From the NCBI RefSeq assembly GCF_036492835.1, contig NZ_AP025322.1:1-64000 (forward strand): DNA of 64,000 nucleotides. The letters run 5' to 3'. The notes beneath the pieces were generated by a model. The model saw only the letters and a program-made list of their open reading frames with translations. It was not told the origin of the DNA and searched no databases. Positions within the stretch are counted from its first letter, which is position 1; the number at the start of each line of letters is the position of its first letter. This stretch comes from Fulvitalea axinellae (lineage in GTDB: Bacteria > Bacteroidota > Bacteroidia > Cytophagales > Cyclobacteriaceae). The position numbers and the translations under genes were made by a program. Below, piece by piece: positions 7,905-15,535 of the stretch.

Positions 7905-8729
7905 TTAAAGGGGAGGCAATAAGGAGAAGCCTAGAGGTTTGAACGGAGGAACGGGGCCCGCAACGTCTTCATAAACTTTCTTGACATATTGCTCCGCCTC
8001 TTTTGACTTGGTTTCTTTCAGGGAAACGACCACCAGATCCGCTTGGAAGAATTTTCGTACATCCTTTGACTTACTGACCTCCTTTTTCTCTTTATAATCC
8101 CTTATCCCTTCCGATTCGGTGAGCACTTTTATCGTCTCAACAGTTTCCCTCTCTTTGGTTTCTTTTATCTGCCTAAACGCAAAGTAGCACTTGTGTATAT
8201 CCAGATGATCGAAATCTTTGGCTGATACGCTATACGCTTGAATTACCCCGGGTTTCTCGCCCGCTTCAATTTCTCCCGGGCTCTTGATATTTTGATTAAG
8301 CCATTCCCTACGATTATGGATATTGTTCCAATCGGCTATTCTCTTATTCCCTTCCAATGGCGAGATTGTATTGCTGTCCGTGATATCGGGTTCTTCTGAC
8401 GGGATAAGAAGCTCTTCTATATCGAGTTCTTGCAAAGGTATTTTCGTAATGTCCTTATTAGTGTCAGAAATGTCATCACTATATTTTGTGGCTATGATGT
8501 AGACGGTATTCTCGCCTTCGTCGTAACCCAAATAAAAATGGATACTGGAAGGTTTTTCCGGCCCCGCATGGTATTGGTAACTGAAACATGCCCCCATCTG
8601 GGAAAATACCGAATCCACTTTAGCGTAATTATTCCTAATATCATTCCACGCCCCCGTAAGTTTATGAGCTTCACTAGCGCTTATTACTGTGGCTTGTTCC
8701 TTCCGGGAGATCTTTTTTTTAGAACCCAT
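7905..8729 (-). CDS. Unknown protein with two repeated halves
   Basis: This 274-residue soluble protein has a lysine-rich start (MGSKKKISRKEQ). Two segments look homologous: LTGAWNDIRNN...IHFYLGYDEGENTVYIIATK (about 24-80) and RIADWNNIHNRREWLNQNIK...IHKCYFAFRQIKE (about 128-190). It ends in a Pro-rich tail (GPVPPFKPLGFSLLPPL). It lies upstream of the two-component genes on the same strand and may start the island. No family was recognised, and no signal peptide or membrane segment is present. Confidence 0.6.
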   Translation of the reverse strand: MGSKKKISRKEQATVISASEAHKLTGAWNDIRNNYAKVDSVFSQMGACFSYQYHAGPEKPSSIHFYLGYDEGENTVYIIATKYSDDISDTNKDITKIPLQELDIEELLIPSEEPDITDSNTISPLEGNKRIADWNNIHNRREWLNQNIKSPGEIEAGEKPGVIQAYSVSAKDFDHLDIHKCYFAFRQIKETKERETVETIKVLTESEGIRDYKEKKEVSKSKDVRKFFQADLVVVSLKETKSKEAEQYVKKVYEDVAGPVPPFKPLGFSLLPPL

Positions 8730-8964
8730 AATTTGTAAATACTTTTAAGGTAGAGACTTATTTTAAAAGCTTCGTATTAATACAAATACAGGCAGGACCC
8801 GAGACAGTTTGCAGAAATCAGCGCAAACTCAATGGACAATTTTAAAACAATGGAGAAAGGCGCGCGTATTGTCAGTTTATCGGTAATGACTTGGAGTTAT
8901 TGGGAAAGTGTTATATCCCTAGCGTATACTATTCAATCCGATGATAGAACGCAAAGTTATGGCT

Positions 8965-9068
8965 CATAGACAGTCCGTATGGGAAACAAAGCATGTACTG
9001 TCTCTGCGTTGATAATCTTTGGGTGACCATTCGAGTGCTCGAACAGGATGTGTTCAGTCCCTACATTT
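8965..9068 (+). repeat. Two decayed copies of the GAGACAGGGC palindromic element
   Basis: Around 8971-9008 (GTCCGTATGGGAAAC, then CTGTCTCTGCGTTGAT) and 9022-9066 (GTGACCATTCGAGTGCTCG, then CAGTCCCTACATTTTC), the flanks of the dispersed palindrome are recognisable but the arms are mutated. With the intact copy at 9124-9146 they form a run of three in a gene-free 416-bp stretch (8730-9145) after the island. Confidence 0.55.
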
Positions 9069-9123
9069 TCATTGTTTTGTTTATCGTTAGAGTTGATGAT
9101 CTGTACATTACCATCCGCATGGG

Positions 9124-9146
9124 GAGACAGGACACACCCTTGTCTC
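9124..9146 (+). repeat. Dispersed palindromic element, copy 1
   Basis: The arms GAGACAGG and CCTTGTCTC are preceded by TTACCATCCGCATGG and followed by TACG and a T-run. The trailing TACG supplies the reverse-strand stop codon (TAG) of the hipT-like gene, so the element bounds that gene and could terminate transcription on either side. Confidence 0.8.
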
Positions 9147-10135
9147 TACGTTTTTTGTAGGGTCTTTAGACGTCTGCGATAAGTTTGAAGGTAGTTCCTT
9201 TTCAGTTTTTCGCTAAGGAAGGACCTGTTTATCAGGACTTCGGTTTTGTCGTACGGGGCGGACATCTGTTTTAGGGTTTTGGCCACGGCTTTGGGGCTTA
9301 GGTCGGCTATATCGGCCAGTTTCAGGAGTTTAATCCGCAAGGAGCCTCCGGGATCTTTGGGCAACAGGCCTTGGTCGAGGGCGAGGTCTTTGTCGTCGAC
9401 GTGGATGCGGGTGTTCAGCAGGTCGTAGGCCGGGCTGAGTGCGTAGTCGCCGTCGGGAGTTTCGAGCAGGGAGAAGTTCTTGAGGTGGGCGTCACCGTTT
9501 GAGAACAGGTAGTTGAAGACGATGATCCGGAAGAGCTTAAGGGCTTCGACGGGATAGGCGGCCACTTTGCCTCGCATGGCCTGAAATAGGTCGGCATAGG
9601 AGCCGGTGTATTTGAAGTCGGCGCCGTGGCTCCGCTTGGTTTTGGCCAGAAGCGAGGCGAAGTCTTCCTGGGCGTATTTGAAGTTTCCAGGCCCAAGGTC
9701 GAAGCGTTTGACGAGGTAGGCGGGTGTTCCGTCGCCGAAGAAGATCATGGCGCTGTGGGCGGTGTCTATCTTGTAAACCTGCTCGGCGATCTGCATGGTC
9801 AAGTGCTCGTTGGCCGGCAAGTGTTCCTCGTTTTTGGTAAGGCCGGCAATTTTTTGGGGCGCGGGCTTGAGGATGTGCGTTCCCTGTTCGTCGGGAGTGG
9901 CGAGGCGCATGCCGTGGCCGTCTCGGATAAGGGAGAATTTGCCCTGTACGCCGGAGAGCGATACGCTTTGCCTGTTAAGCAGGAACTGGCGGTCCACGCC
10001 GTCGGCGGCGAAGGGCGAGGGGTAAGGGAGCAGATGGCTGACTTTGGTTCCGCCGAAGAGTTTTTTGAGGCCCGCACGACTGTAGGTGCCGTGTCCGGGC
10101 AGGAGAGTGGCGGGGCAATTCTTGATTTCTATCAT
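9146..10135 (-). CDS. hipT: HipT-like Ser/Thr kinase toxin (HipA kinase lacking the N-terminal domain)
   Basis: This 329-residue protein has the HipA kinase fold. The Gly-rich loop S57-V-S59-L-S-G-V-Q-G-K carries the paired serines seen in HipT (SxS). The catalytic block is FSNGD215AHLKN220FSLL, and the metal-binding Asp lies in SPAYD238LLNT. E. coli HipT is about 335 residues, whereas full HipA is about 440 with the N-terminal subdomain included. Here that subdomain is a separate upstream gene overlapping by 4 bp (ATGA). HipT phosphorylates tryptophanyl-tRNA synthetase, and HipA phosphorylates GltX; the target here is unknown. The gene is GC-rich relative to the island on its left. Confidence 0.88.
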   Translation of the reverse strand: MIEIKNCPATLLPGHGTYSRAGLKKLFGGTKVSHLLPYPSPFAADGVDRQFLLNRQSVSLSGVQGKFSLIRDGHGMRLATPDEQGTHILKPAPQKIAGLTKNEEHLPANEHLTMQIAEQVYKIDTAHSAMIFFGDGTPAYLVKRFDLGPGNFKYAQEDFASLLAKTKRSHGADFKYTGSYADLFQAMRGKVAAYPVEALKLFRIIVFNYLFSNGDAHLKNFSLLETPDGDYALSPAYDLLNTRIHVDDKDLALDQGLLPKDPGGSLRIKLLKLADIADLSPKAVAKTLKQMSAPYDKTEVLINRSFLSEKLKRNYLQTYRRRLKTLQKT

Positions 10136-10461
10136 CGGTCAGGGTTTTGGATTACGCAGACGGCGCCAATGGTGTCGTGGTGGGCTACGGCCAGCAGGAG
10201 GGCGAAATCGTCGTTCTCGTCGATGCGCAGGGAACGGCATACGGCGGTTTTGTTTTCGCCTTCGGGGAGCATATTGAAGAAGAAGGGAAAAAGGTGCGGA
10301 GACTCGTAGGCTTCGGGCCTTTTGGGCAGGGTAAGGCTTACGGGCGGGGCTTCGGGATCGCGGAGCCAGTCGGGCAGATAGCGGAACTCGAAGGCGCCGT
10401 CGTCGCGCCGGAGCAGGGTGCCGGCGGGTGTTCCCCTGAATGTTACGGTGGCTGAGACCAT
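10132..10461 (-). CDS. hipS: HipS-like antitoxin (HipA N-terminal subdomain as a separate protein)
   Basis: The protein has 109 residues. The start AGTLLRRDDGAFEFRYLPDW and the block PEAPPVSLTLPKRPEAYESP resemble the HipA N-terminal subdomain, and FPFFFNMLPEGENK followed by DENDDFALLLAVAHHDTIGA closes it. In HipBST systems this subdomain is a stand-alone antitoxin (HipS, about 103 residues) that inhibits HipT. Gene order hipB-hipS-hipT and the 4-bp overlap with hipT fit that system. The hipB stop is 42 bp upstream. Confidence 0.85.
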   Translation of the reverse strand: MVSATVTFRGTPAGTLLRRDDGAFEFRYLPDWLRDPEAPPVSLTLPKRPEAYESPHLFPFFFNMLPEGENKTAVCRSLRIDENDDFALLLAVAHHDTIGAVCVIQNPDR

Positions 10462-10503
10462 TTTGGTAAAGAGTAAAGGGTAGACTGTTTGGGTATCCGG
10501 GGC

Positions 10504-10701
10504 TTATAGGGTCGGGCTCTTTATCTGGAGAACGATTTCCAGACCCAGAGCGTCGGCCAGGCTTCGGAGGGTGTCCAGCGTGGGGTTGCCTTCTCCTTTT
10601 TCCAGTGTTTTGATGGTTTTGAGGTTTACGCCGGAGATGTCGGACAGGGTTTCCTGCGTGATGCCCAGTGTTTTTCGTCGGTGCCGGATTATTTCGGTCA
10701 T
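10504..10701 (-). CDS. hipB: HipB-like XRE-family DNA-binding antitoxin
   Basis: This 65-residue protein is almost entirely an XRE helix-turn-helix: RRKTLGITQETLSDISGVN, LKTIKTLEKGEGNPTLDTLR, SLADALGLEIVLQIK. It is the first gene of the hipBST operon. HipB proteins bind operators in their own promoter and help neutralise the kinase. The upstream 200 bp (10702-10900) hold short TATTATAGTTGC repeats (10734, 10797) on a ~60-bp spacing that could be its operators. Confidence 0.88.
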   Translation of the reverse strand: MTEIIRHRRKTLGITQETLSDISGVNLKTIKTLEKGEGNPTLDTLRSLADALGLEIVLQIKSPTL

Positions 10702-10732
10702 GCGATCAGTGTTTTTGGTGATTGGGTTAAAG

Positions 10733-10811
10733 TGTATTATAGTTGCTATTTTTACGTAAAAGTAAGGAATTGGGTTGGTTGGGGCAAGATTATAGGTATT
10801 ATAGTTGCTGT
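10733..10811. promoter_or_regulatory. Possible HipB operator repeats
   Basis: The motif TATTATAGTTGCTNTTTTT occurs at about 10734-10752 and 10797-10815, upstream of the minus-strand hipB start at 10701. Paired direct repeats in front of an XRE antitoxin gene are typical operator sites. Binding is inferred. Confidence 0.45.
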
Positions 10812-10900
10812 TTTTGTGGGTTTTCCAGCCCGGTGAGTTATTGTCTGTCGGGCCGAGGGCCTTTTTGGGTACGGTAATCTGGGTGTTACCATTCGCGTGT

Positions 10901-10923
10901 GAGACAGGGCATGCCCGTGTCTC
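10901..10923 (+). repeat. Dispersed palindromic element, copy 2
   Basis: Arms GAGACAGGGC and GCCCGTGTCTC, flanked by GTGTTACCATTCGCGTGT and TACGGTTTTTTT. The hairpin plus T-run is terminator-like toward the end of the ATPase gene at 10943. Confidence 0.85.
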
Positions 10924-10942
10924 TACGGTTTTTTTGGGGTGT

Positions 10943-11608
10943 TTAGGGATTTGACGGATACGGGTTTTGGCTCCGGAAATCGGAGGAGTTTTGGCCGTAG
11001 GGGATGATATTGCACATGCCTTGCAGGCGGGAAAGACCTTTTTCGCCGTAGCGTTGGGCGAGTTGTTCGGGATTCAGATTGGTGGTGAAGTGGGTTTTTG
11101 CCAAACCTTTTGTCGATAGGCTGTAGCGGGTCTGCAGGATCTGTTCCATGGGGCTTATTTTGCTACCGTAATGGTTGACGTCGATCTCGGCGCCGAGGTC
11201 GTCGAACAAGACGCTGGCGGGTTGGGCGTGGGCGCCGATGCCGAAGCGGAGGAAATCGTCCATGTCGCCGTTGAACATGCGCAGGGCCATGTCGGGGCAG
11301 GATACGTGGCGGAAGGGACGCAGGCGGGCGTTCATGAAAATTCTCATGAGCGTGGACTTGCCTCTGCCGGGCGGTCCGTAGAGGAGTATCCCTTTGGAGA
11401 GGTTGCCCCGGAAGGCGGGGTCGTTGCGGAAATAGGCCATCAGGTCCTCCGCGACGGGGAGGGTGTCTCCGGAGAAATTGAGGGAGAAGGTTTCGGCCGA
11501 CATGGCTTCGATCAACCGCAAGCGGGCCTTGGAGGACGGGATCTCGGGCTCGTCGGAATGAAACAGGGAGGCTTTACTCTCTTTTACCAGTTCGGAGATG
11601 TGTTCCAT
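10943..11608 (-). CDS. DnaC/IstB-like AAA+ ATPase
   Basis: This 221-residue protein has Walker A GPPGRGKST (78-86) and Walker B VLFDDLG (D136, D137). A sensor-1-like THFTTNLN and a C-terminal arginine motif SRLQGMCNIIPY follow. This is the layout of helicase loaders (DnaC, DnaI) and IstB proteins. No transposase is adjacent, and the gene follows a winged-helix protein on a plasmid, so a helicase-loading role in plasmid replication is more likely than IS transposition. It would act in the cytoplasm on DnaB-type helicase. Confidence 0.8.
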   Translation of the reverse strand: MEHISELVKESKASLFHSDEPEIPSSKARLRLIEAMSAETFSLNFSGDTLPVAEDLMAYFRNDPAFRGNLSKGILLYGPPGRGKSTLMRIFMNARLRPFRHVSCPDMALRMFNGDMDDFLRFGIGAHAQPASVLFDDLGAEIDVNHYGSKISPMEQILQTRYSLSTKGLAKTHFTTNLNPEQLAQRYGEKGLSRLQGMCNIIPYGQNSSDFRSQNPYPSNP

Positions 11609-11716
11609 ATTTTGGGGTTCGGACGGGGGCGGTCCCCGCGTTCGGCGTTATGGATGAAAGGTGGACGGGACCGTCCGCGATATTTGGAGAGGGGCCTTGT
11701 GTGACCTTTCGCGTGT

Positions 11717-11739
11717 GAGACGGGACATGCCCGTGTCTC
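11717..11739 (+). repeat. Dispersed palindromic element, copy 3
   Basis: Arms GAGACGGGAC and GCCCGTGTCTC between the two replication-type genes. The preceding GGGGCCTTGTGTGACC is also found before copy 4 at 15376, so more than the palindrome is duplicated. Confidence 0.8.
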
Positions 11740-11762
11740 TACGTTTATCGGCGCCGGTCCGG

Positions 11763-12848
11763 TCAGCGGAAGCGGGAGTTGTTTTTGGCCCTTTGGGCGT
11801 TCTTCCTTTTTCCGACCCGGATAAATGCGTCCAGGCTTATGATGTTTTTCCTTTCCCTTCGGATGTACCGGTTGAGCCATTCGGTCGTCTTTACGGGGTC
11901 GCTTTGGGTGTCGCGGTTCAGGGACAGGGCTTCGGCCACTTCGGCTACGGTCACCTCCCTGAGGGGTTGTCCGTTGAGGTCGAGGGCCGGGAGCGGGTCC
12001 TGCGGATTGGGCGTTTTTTTGCTTTCGTCCCTGGCCGGGGCTTGGGTTTCCGGCCGCCGGAAACCCGGATCGTTGAGGATGAAAGGGCTCTCGCCCCCGT
12101 CTTCTGGCTTGGGGGGCTTTTTCTTGCGGGGCTCGCGGTTCAGGATCGGGAGCCTCCCTTCCGAGAGGAGCTCCGGATACAGGTCCTTGAGGAATACCTC
12201 CAGGTTTTTGATCGGCTGTTTGTGCCGCCTGATCCAGTCGCGGGCGTAGCCGCCCATGGTTTTCTCGCAAAGGTTGGGGTATCCGATGTTGTCGAGCGCT
12301 TCGCGGACCTGTTGCGGGACGGGGATATAGGCCCTCAGGTAGGGCGTGAGCCCGTATTCGTCGGTCTTTTCCTTTTCCTCTTTCGACAGCCCCAGAAACT
12401 TTTGGAGCATGCTTCCGGGCTCTGCTTTCCCGGCCTTTCCGGTTTGCGGTACGGGCGGTGTTTTTGGCGTTACCGGTTTCGGGGCTTCCGCCGGTTTTAC
12501 GGATCCGCAGGCCTCCGCCGAAACATTCGCCGTTTGGGCGGAAACGGTTTTTTCCGTAAAGGCCGTCCCCTGTCCGGTTTTGCGGGACACTCCGGTGATG
12601 GACAGGACATTTATTCCGGCGAAGACCTTTTCGGCGATCAGTACGCCCTCGTTTTTGAGGGCGGTTACGGCTTTGCGGACGGTATCGTAGTTGGCGCCGA
12701 GCATCGAGGCGTATTCCTTCCTGGACCTTTCGATTCCGTGGAGCAGGCACTCCAGGATCCTTTTGGCGGAGGCCTTGAGATCTTCGGAAAGGAGAAGGTC
12801 GAGTATCATCGCTTTGTCGCTGTCTTCTAACGCGGAAACGGGGGTCAT
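11763..12848 (-). CDS. Winged-helix replication-type protein (DnaD-like role)
   Basis: The N-terminal 75 residues of this 361-residue protein look like a winged helix: SDKAMILDLLLSEDLKASAK, RSRKEYASMLGANYDTVRKA and VTALKNEGVLIAEKVFAG. A Pro/Thr/Lys-rich linker follows (about 80-150), then a second helical region (YGLTPYLRAYIPVPQQVREA, YARDWIRRHKQPIKN), and a conserved-looking C-terminal segment (DTQSDPVKTTEWLNRYIRRE). Pairing with a DnaC-like ATPase downstream is typical of primosome modules in phages and plasmids. The role is inferred; no exact family was recognised. Confidence 0.7.
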   Translation of the reverse strand: MTPVSALEDSDKAMILDLLLSEDLKASAKRILECLLHGIERSRKEYASMLGANYDTVRKAVTALKNEGVLIAEKVFAGINVLSITGVSRKTGQGTAFTEKTVSAQTANVSAEACGSVKPAEAPKPVTPKTPPVPQTGKAGKAEPGSMLQKFLGLSKEEKEKTDEYGLTPYLRAYIPVPQQVREALDNIGYPNLCEKTMGGYARDWIRRHKQPIKNLEVFLKDLYPELLSEGRLPILNREPRKKKPPKPEDGGESPFILNDPGFRRPETQAPARDESKKTPNPQDPLPALDLNGQPLREVTVAEVAEALSLNRDTQSDPVKTTEWLNRYIRRERKNIISLDAFIRVGKRKNAQRAKNNSRFR

Positions 12849-13376
12849 GTCAGTTTGTTTGTTTTGGTTCTGTTCTTTGGGTCGGTGACCGGAATCGGTC
12901 TTGAGTGAAGTAAAAGTATATAATTTTTAAAATTACTATTCATATTTAAAGTATGAATATTTTTATTTTATAGGTAAAGTACAATGTTTCTTGTGTTTTA
13001 TGTGCCGTAAAAGCTCTTAAAGATGGTTTTATTTATATTGACACTCGGAATAAATCACTTACCCGTCTTCTTGATACTTAATATTAATATTTTGATCATA
13101 TTTTTATTTTTTTAATGAAGTATATTTAAACCTATGGTTAACAGTGATTTAACTAATGTTTACTTTAACGAAGTAATTTAAATTCGACTTTACGAATTAT
13201 CTATTGTTATTATGTTTAATAATACTTTAAAGTTTTTATTTTATATTTTTTCAATGTAATGATTGCCGTAAGTGAAAATATTATAGGAAAAGGATAAAAA
13301 ACGATAAGGATTTATTTTTTGGGATTGACAAGGGGTAGAGGGTGGTTTTGCGGTATTCCACTTTGAAAGAGAAAAC
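12849..13376. other. AT-rich gene-free region
   Basis: About 12905-13330 is strongly AT-rich with long A/T runs and no supported gene, unlike the GC-rich DNA on both sides. It precedes the winged-helix/DnaC-like pair on their strand and adjoins the GATC cluster. Position and composition fit an unwinding region or a strong promoter. Confidence 0.5.
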
Positions 13377-13525
13377 GATCAGGATCGAAATTTTTTCTTG
13401 GGGGGAAATCCCCGATCTGATCGGATCAGATCTTTCCTTTAAGTTTTTATTTCTGATCTATTGATCTTGATCCAGATCAGGATCTGATCCGCGCGCGTAT
13501 ACGCACATGCGTGCACGCGCGGATC
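13377..13525. promoter_or_regulatory. Dense GATC cluster, origin-like
   Basis: Thirteen GATC sites fall in 149 bp (13377, 13383, 13414, 13419, 13424, 13429, 13455, 13463, 13469, 13475, 13481, 13486, 13522), where about 0.6 would be expected by chance. Sites 13414-13432 form a perfect inverted repeat, GATCTGATC-G-GATCAGATC. Such clusters mark Dam/SeqA-regulated origins in enterobacteria; in this phylum the meaning is unknown. It adjoins the AT-rich region and the primosome-like genes. Confidence 0.6.
13490..13521. other. Alternating purine-pyrimidine tract (Z-DNA prone)
   Basis: Thirty-two bases alternate strictly, from CGCGCGCG through TATACGCACATGCG to CACGCGCG. It lies inside the GATC cluster. 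A shorter relative, GCGCGCATACGCGCG, sits at about 17954 beside the iteron origin. Confidence 0.7.
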
Positions 13526-13534
13526 GGGGGCCGT

Positions 13535-13723
13535 TCACCTGACCACTTTTTCGAGTTTTTGGAGACCGATCCCGGAGTGTTCGGCGTACTCTTCGAGGGT
13601 TACGTATTGGTGGTCTCCTTTTCCGAGGGCCTTTCGGACTTCGCGGAGTTCCCGGCGGGCGCCGCTCGGCGATTTTCCGGTGACTATCTGAATGTCTTTG
13701 GGATAGATGACGATTCTTTTCAT
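13535..13723 (-). CDS. Small Bacteroidota plasmid/phage protein (MKRIVIYPKDIQ family)
   Basis: This 62-residue protein starts at ATG 13723: MKRIVIYPKDIQIVTGKSPS, then RELREVRKALGKGDHQYVTL and EYAEHSGIGLQKLEKVV. It belongs to a small conserved family frequent in Bacteroidota mobile DNA, with two short helix-turn-helix-like segments suggesting DNA binding. A longer start at 13834 would add a very basic tail without conservation. Function is unknown. Confidence 0.75.
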   Translation of the reverse strand: MKRIVIYPKDIQIVTGKSPSGARRELREVRKALGKGDHQYVTLEEYAEHSGIGLQKLEKVVR

Positions 13724-14122
13724 ATCGTTTACTTCTCGCTTTTCCTTTTTGCGCTTCCCTTCCGGTTTTCGGAGTCCAAGTTCTGGCCCGGGGCGGACGC
13801 TTATCTTGAATTTTGTTGTGTTTTTTCGGGACAATCGGTACGGACGGGCGAAACGGTCCGTATGTCCGGCCGTGGGCGGAAAGGTGCCGGGGTTTGTGCG
13901 TAGTATACGGAAAGTCTACCGGTTTGGCTAGGTTCCTTAGTATTTTGGGAAGCATAACTAGGTTTATGTAAAATAAAAGGGATTTTCGTACGAAAACCAA
14001 GGCTGTTTACCGGATAAAGGGCTGTGGATAAGTGCCGGAACACTGGAGGAATACCCTTAGCACCGTGGGGAAAGGCCCTTATGTGAATTGTATAAAATCG
14101 AGATGTAAGAAAATGGAGGGTT
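13724..14122. other. Intergenic, no gene seen
   Basis: Nothing convincing is coded in these 399 bp between divergent genes. They are moderately GC-rich up to about 13890 and AT-rich beyond. Frames here show no family resemblance. Confidence 0.45.
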
Positions 14123-14338
14123 ATGGAGAAGGAGATTCTTGAGGCTTTGCGGGAATGGGTAGGCGTGGGCATGGCGCCGGTGGCGGGATTCTTTCTCAGG
14201 GAGCTGGTCTGGGATATCCGGAGGCTGACGGGGGAGCTTCACGGCATCCGCGGTTTGGTCGGACGAATAGAGGAGCGAATGGCGGCTTCAGAGCGTGAGC
14301 TCCGGGAGAGGGTCGGGGCGCTGGAGGATAAGAATTGA
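14123..14338 (+). CDS. Small coiled-coil protein with one hydrophobic segment
   Basis: This 71-residue protein has a mildly hydrophobic stretch (VGVGMAPVAGFFLRELVW) followed by a charged helix (LVGRIEERMAASERELRERV). The pattern resembles small holin-like or phage-accessory proteins, but nothing else supports that. It lies upstream of the MARQKG-family gene on the same strand. Confidence 0.5.
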   Translation: MEKEILEALREWVGVGMAPVAGFFLRELVWDIRRLTGELHGIRGLVGRIEERMAASERELRERVGALEDKN

Positions 14339-14367
14339 ATTTGTTTTTTACTTGACAATCTAGGTTT

Positions 14368-14421
14368 GGCAGGTCGGAACCTGCCGGTATAGTTGGTTCC
14401 AAGCTTAGAAGCTTGAAACGG
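14368..14421 (+). repeat. Twin-hairpin element, copy 1
   Basis: Hairpin 1 is GGCAGGTCGGAACCTGCC (14368-14385). After GGTATAGTTGGTTC comes hairpin 2, CAAGCTTAGAAGCTTG (14400-14415), then AAACGG. Other copies keep the layout and flanks but use different stem sequences in hairpin 2. Confidence 0.75.
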
Positions 14422-14487
14422 CCTCCATGAAAATGGTATTTGTTGCGGTGTTGGGCCGTGTTGTTGTATGTAAATTTTGTTGGTTTT

Positions 14488-15243
14488 ATGGCTAGACAGA
14501 AGGGTATTATCAAGATTCAGGGTAAGATCGGCGGGATGTCGTTTTACCGTCAGAACGGGGAGTATTTGGTGCGCGAGGCCGGTGGCGTGAGCGCGGAGCG
14601 AATGCGGACGGATCCGGCGTTCGCCAGGACGCGGGAGAACCAGGCGGAGTTTGCCGAGGCGGGGCGTCAGGGTAAGCTGATCAGGACGGCGTTCCGGAAT
14701 TCTTTGGCGGGGGCGCCTACGGGGTCCTCGGCGGCGAGGCTGACGCAACGGCTGATGAAGGTGTTGCAGGCGGACACTACTAACGGGCGCGGCGAGCGTA
14801 CGGTGTCGGACGGGGATTTGGCTTTGATTACGGGATTTGAGTTTAACGGTAAGGCGGGGCTGGACTCGACTTTGTTTTCCGAGGTGTCGCTGGGGTTTGA
14901 CGACACGGCGGAGGAGTTGACGGTTTCGGCTTCGGTCGTGCCGGTCACTGATGTGGTGGCACCTGCGGGGGCTACGCATTTCCGGGTGCGGTCGGCCGTG
15001 GCTTCGCTGGATTTTGGCGAGGGTAAGCTTAAGTCGGCGTTCGCGGTGAGTTCGGAATTCGGGATCAAGGAGGGGACGGCGCAGGCTGTTTCTCTTGTGA
15101 CGGCTTATGACAAGTCGCTTTCGGCGCATACGTTGGCGCTTGTGGGAATTGAGTTTCTGCAAGAGGTTAACGGAATGATGTATCCTTTGCGCAACGGGGC
15201 GTTTAACGCGTTGCAGTTGAGGGAGTATCATTCGGCGGTTTAG
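14488..15243 (+). CDS. MARQKG-family protein (conserved in Bacteroidota, function unknown)
   Basis: This 251-residue protein is read from ATG 14488: MARQKGIIKIQGKIGGMSFY, REAGGVSAERMRTDPAFART, RENQAEF. The start is recognisable as a widespread Bacteroidota family (MAxQKGIIKLKGTIG...FY...GGVS...NDPAFxRTRENxxEF). An upstream ATG at 14440 would add non-conserved sequence. The C-terminal half (about 110-245) is beta-rich. The gene is GC-rich and tight between repeats. The family often lies alone in mobile regions; its role is not known. Confidence 0.8.
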   Translation: MARQKGIIKIQGKIGGMSFYRQNGEYLVREAGGVSAERMRTDPAFARTRENQAEFAEAGRQGKLIRTAFRNSLAGAPTGSSAARLTQRLMKVLQADTTNGRGERTVSDGDLALITGFEFNGKAGLDSTLFSEVSLGFDDTAEELTVSASVVPVTDVVAPAGATHFRVRSAVASLDFGEGKLKSAFAVSSEFGIKEGTAQAVSLVTAYDKSLSAHTLALVGIEFLQEVNGMMYPLRNGAFNALQLREYHSAV

Positions 15244-15375
15244 CGCTACGCGCTAGTAAATCGCTTCGCTGGTAAAGCGTACAGAGTAAAGGGTATTATT
15301 CCGGAGGGTTTAAAAGTGGGAGGCAAGGCGTGCCCGTGATATTTGGAGCGGGGCCTTGTGTGACCATTCGCGTGT

Positions 15376-15398
15376 GAGACAGAGCATGCCACTGTCTG
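15376..15398 (+). repeat. Dispersed palindromic element, copy 4
   Basis: GAGACAGAGC and GCCACTGTCTG, preceded by GTGTGACCATTCGCGTGT. It lies in the 820-bp gene-free stretch 15244-16063, which is made almost entirely of repeats. Confidence 0.75.
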
Positions 15399-15432
15399 TA
15401 CGTTGATCACTGTTGTGTGATCGTACGCATGG

Positions 15433-15486
15433 GGCAGGTGGGAACCTGCCGGTATGGGTAGTCACCGGGCAGGAGCCCGGCGACGG
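15433..15486 (+). repeat. Twin-hairpin element, copy 2
   Basis: Hairpin 1 is GGCAGGTGGGAACCTGCC (15433-15450) and hairpin 2 is CCGGGCAGGAGCCCGG (15465-15480), flanked by GTCA and CGACGGCG. Following sequence around 15640-15690 (TTTTGTATTCTTTGGAA, CTGAACGTGGTGTTGGTT) recurs after copy 3 at about 25928. Confidence 0.8.
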
Positions 15487-15535
15487 CGATCGATTTAATG
15501 CCAACGGTATCATTGGGACAGGACCATTCGCATGT

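Noticed and set aside
11584-12750. Minus-strand frame of 388 codons overlapping the winged-helix gene, and plus-strand frames opposite it
   Set aside because: Arg/Pro/Gly-rich, low-complexity translations in a GC-rich gene; the frame at 11763-12848 has a sensible winged-helix start and composition.
14239-15231. Minus-strand frame of 330 codons opposite the MARQKG-family gene
   Set aside because: Arg/His/Gln-rich shadow translation; the plus strand encodes a recognisable family.
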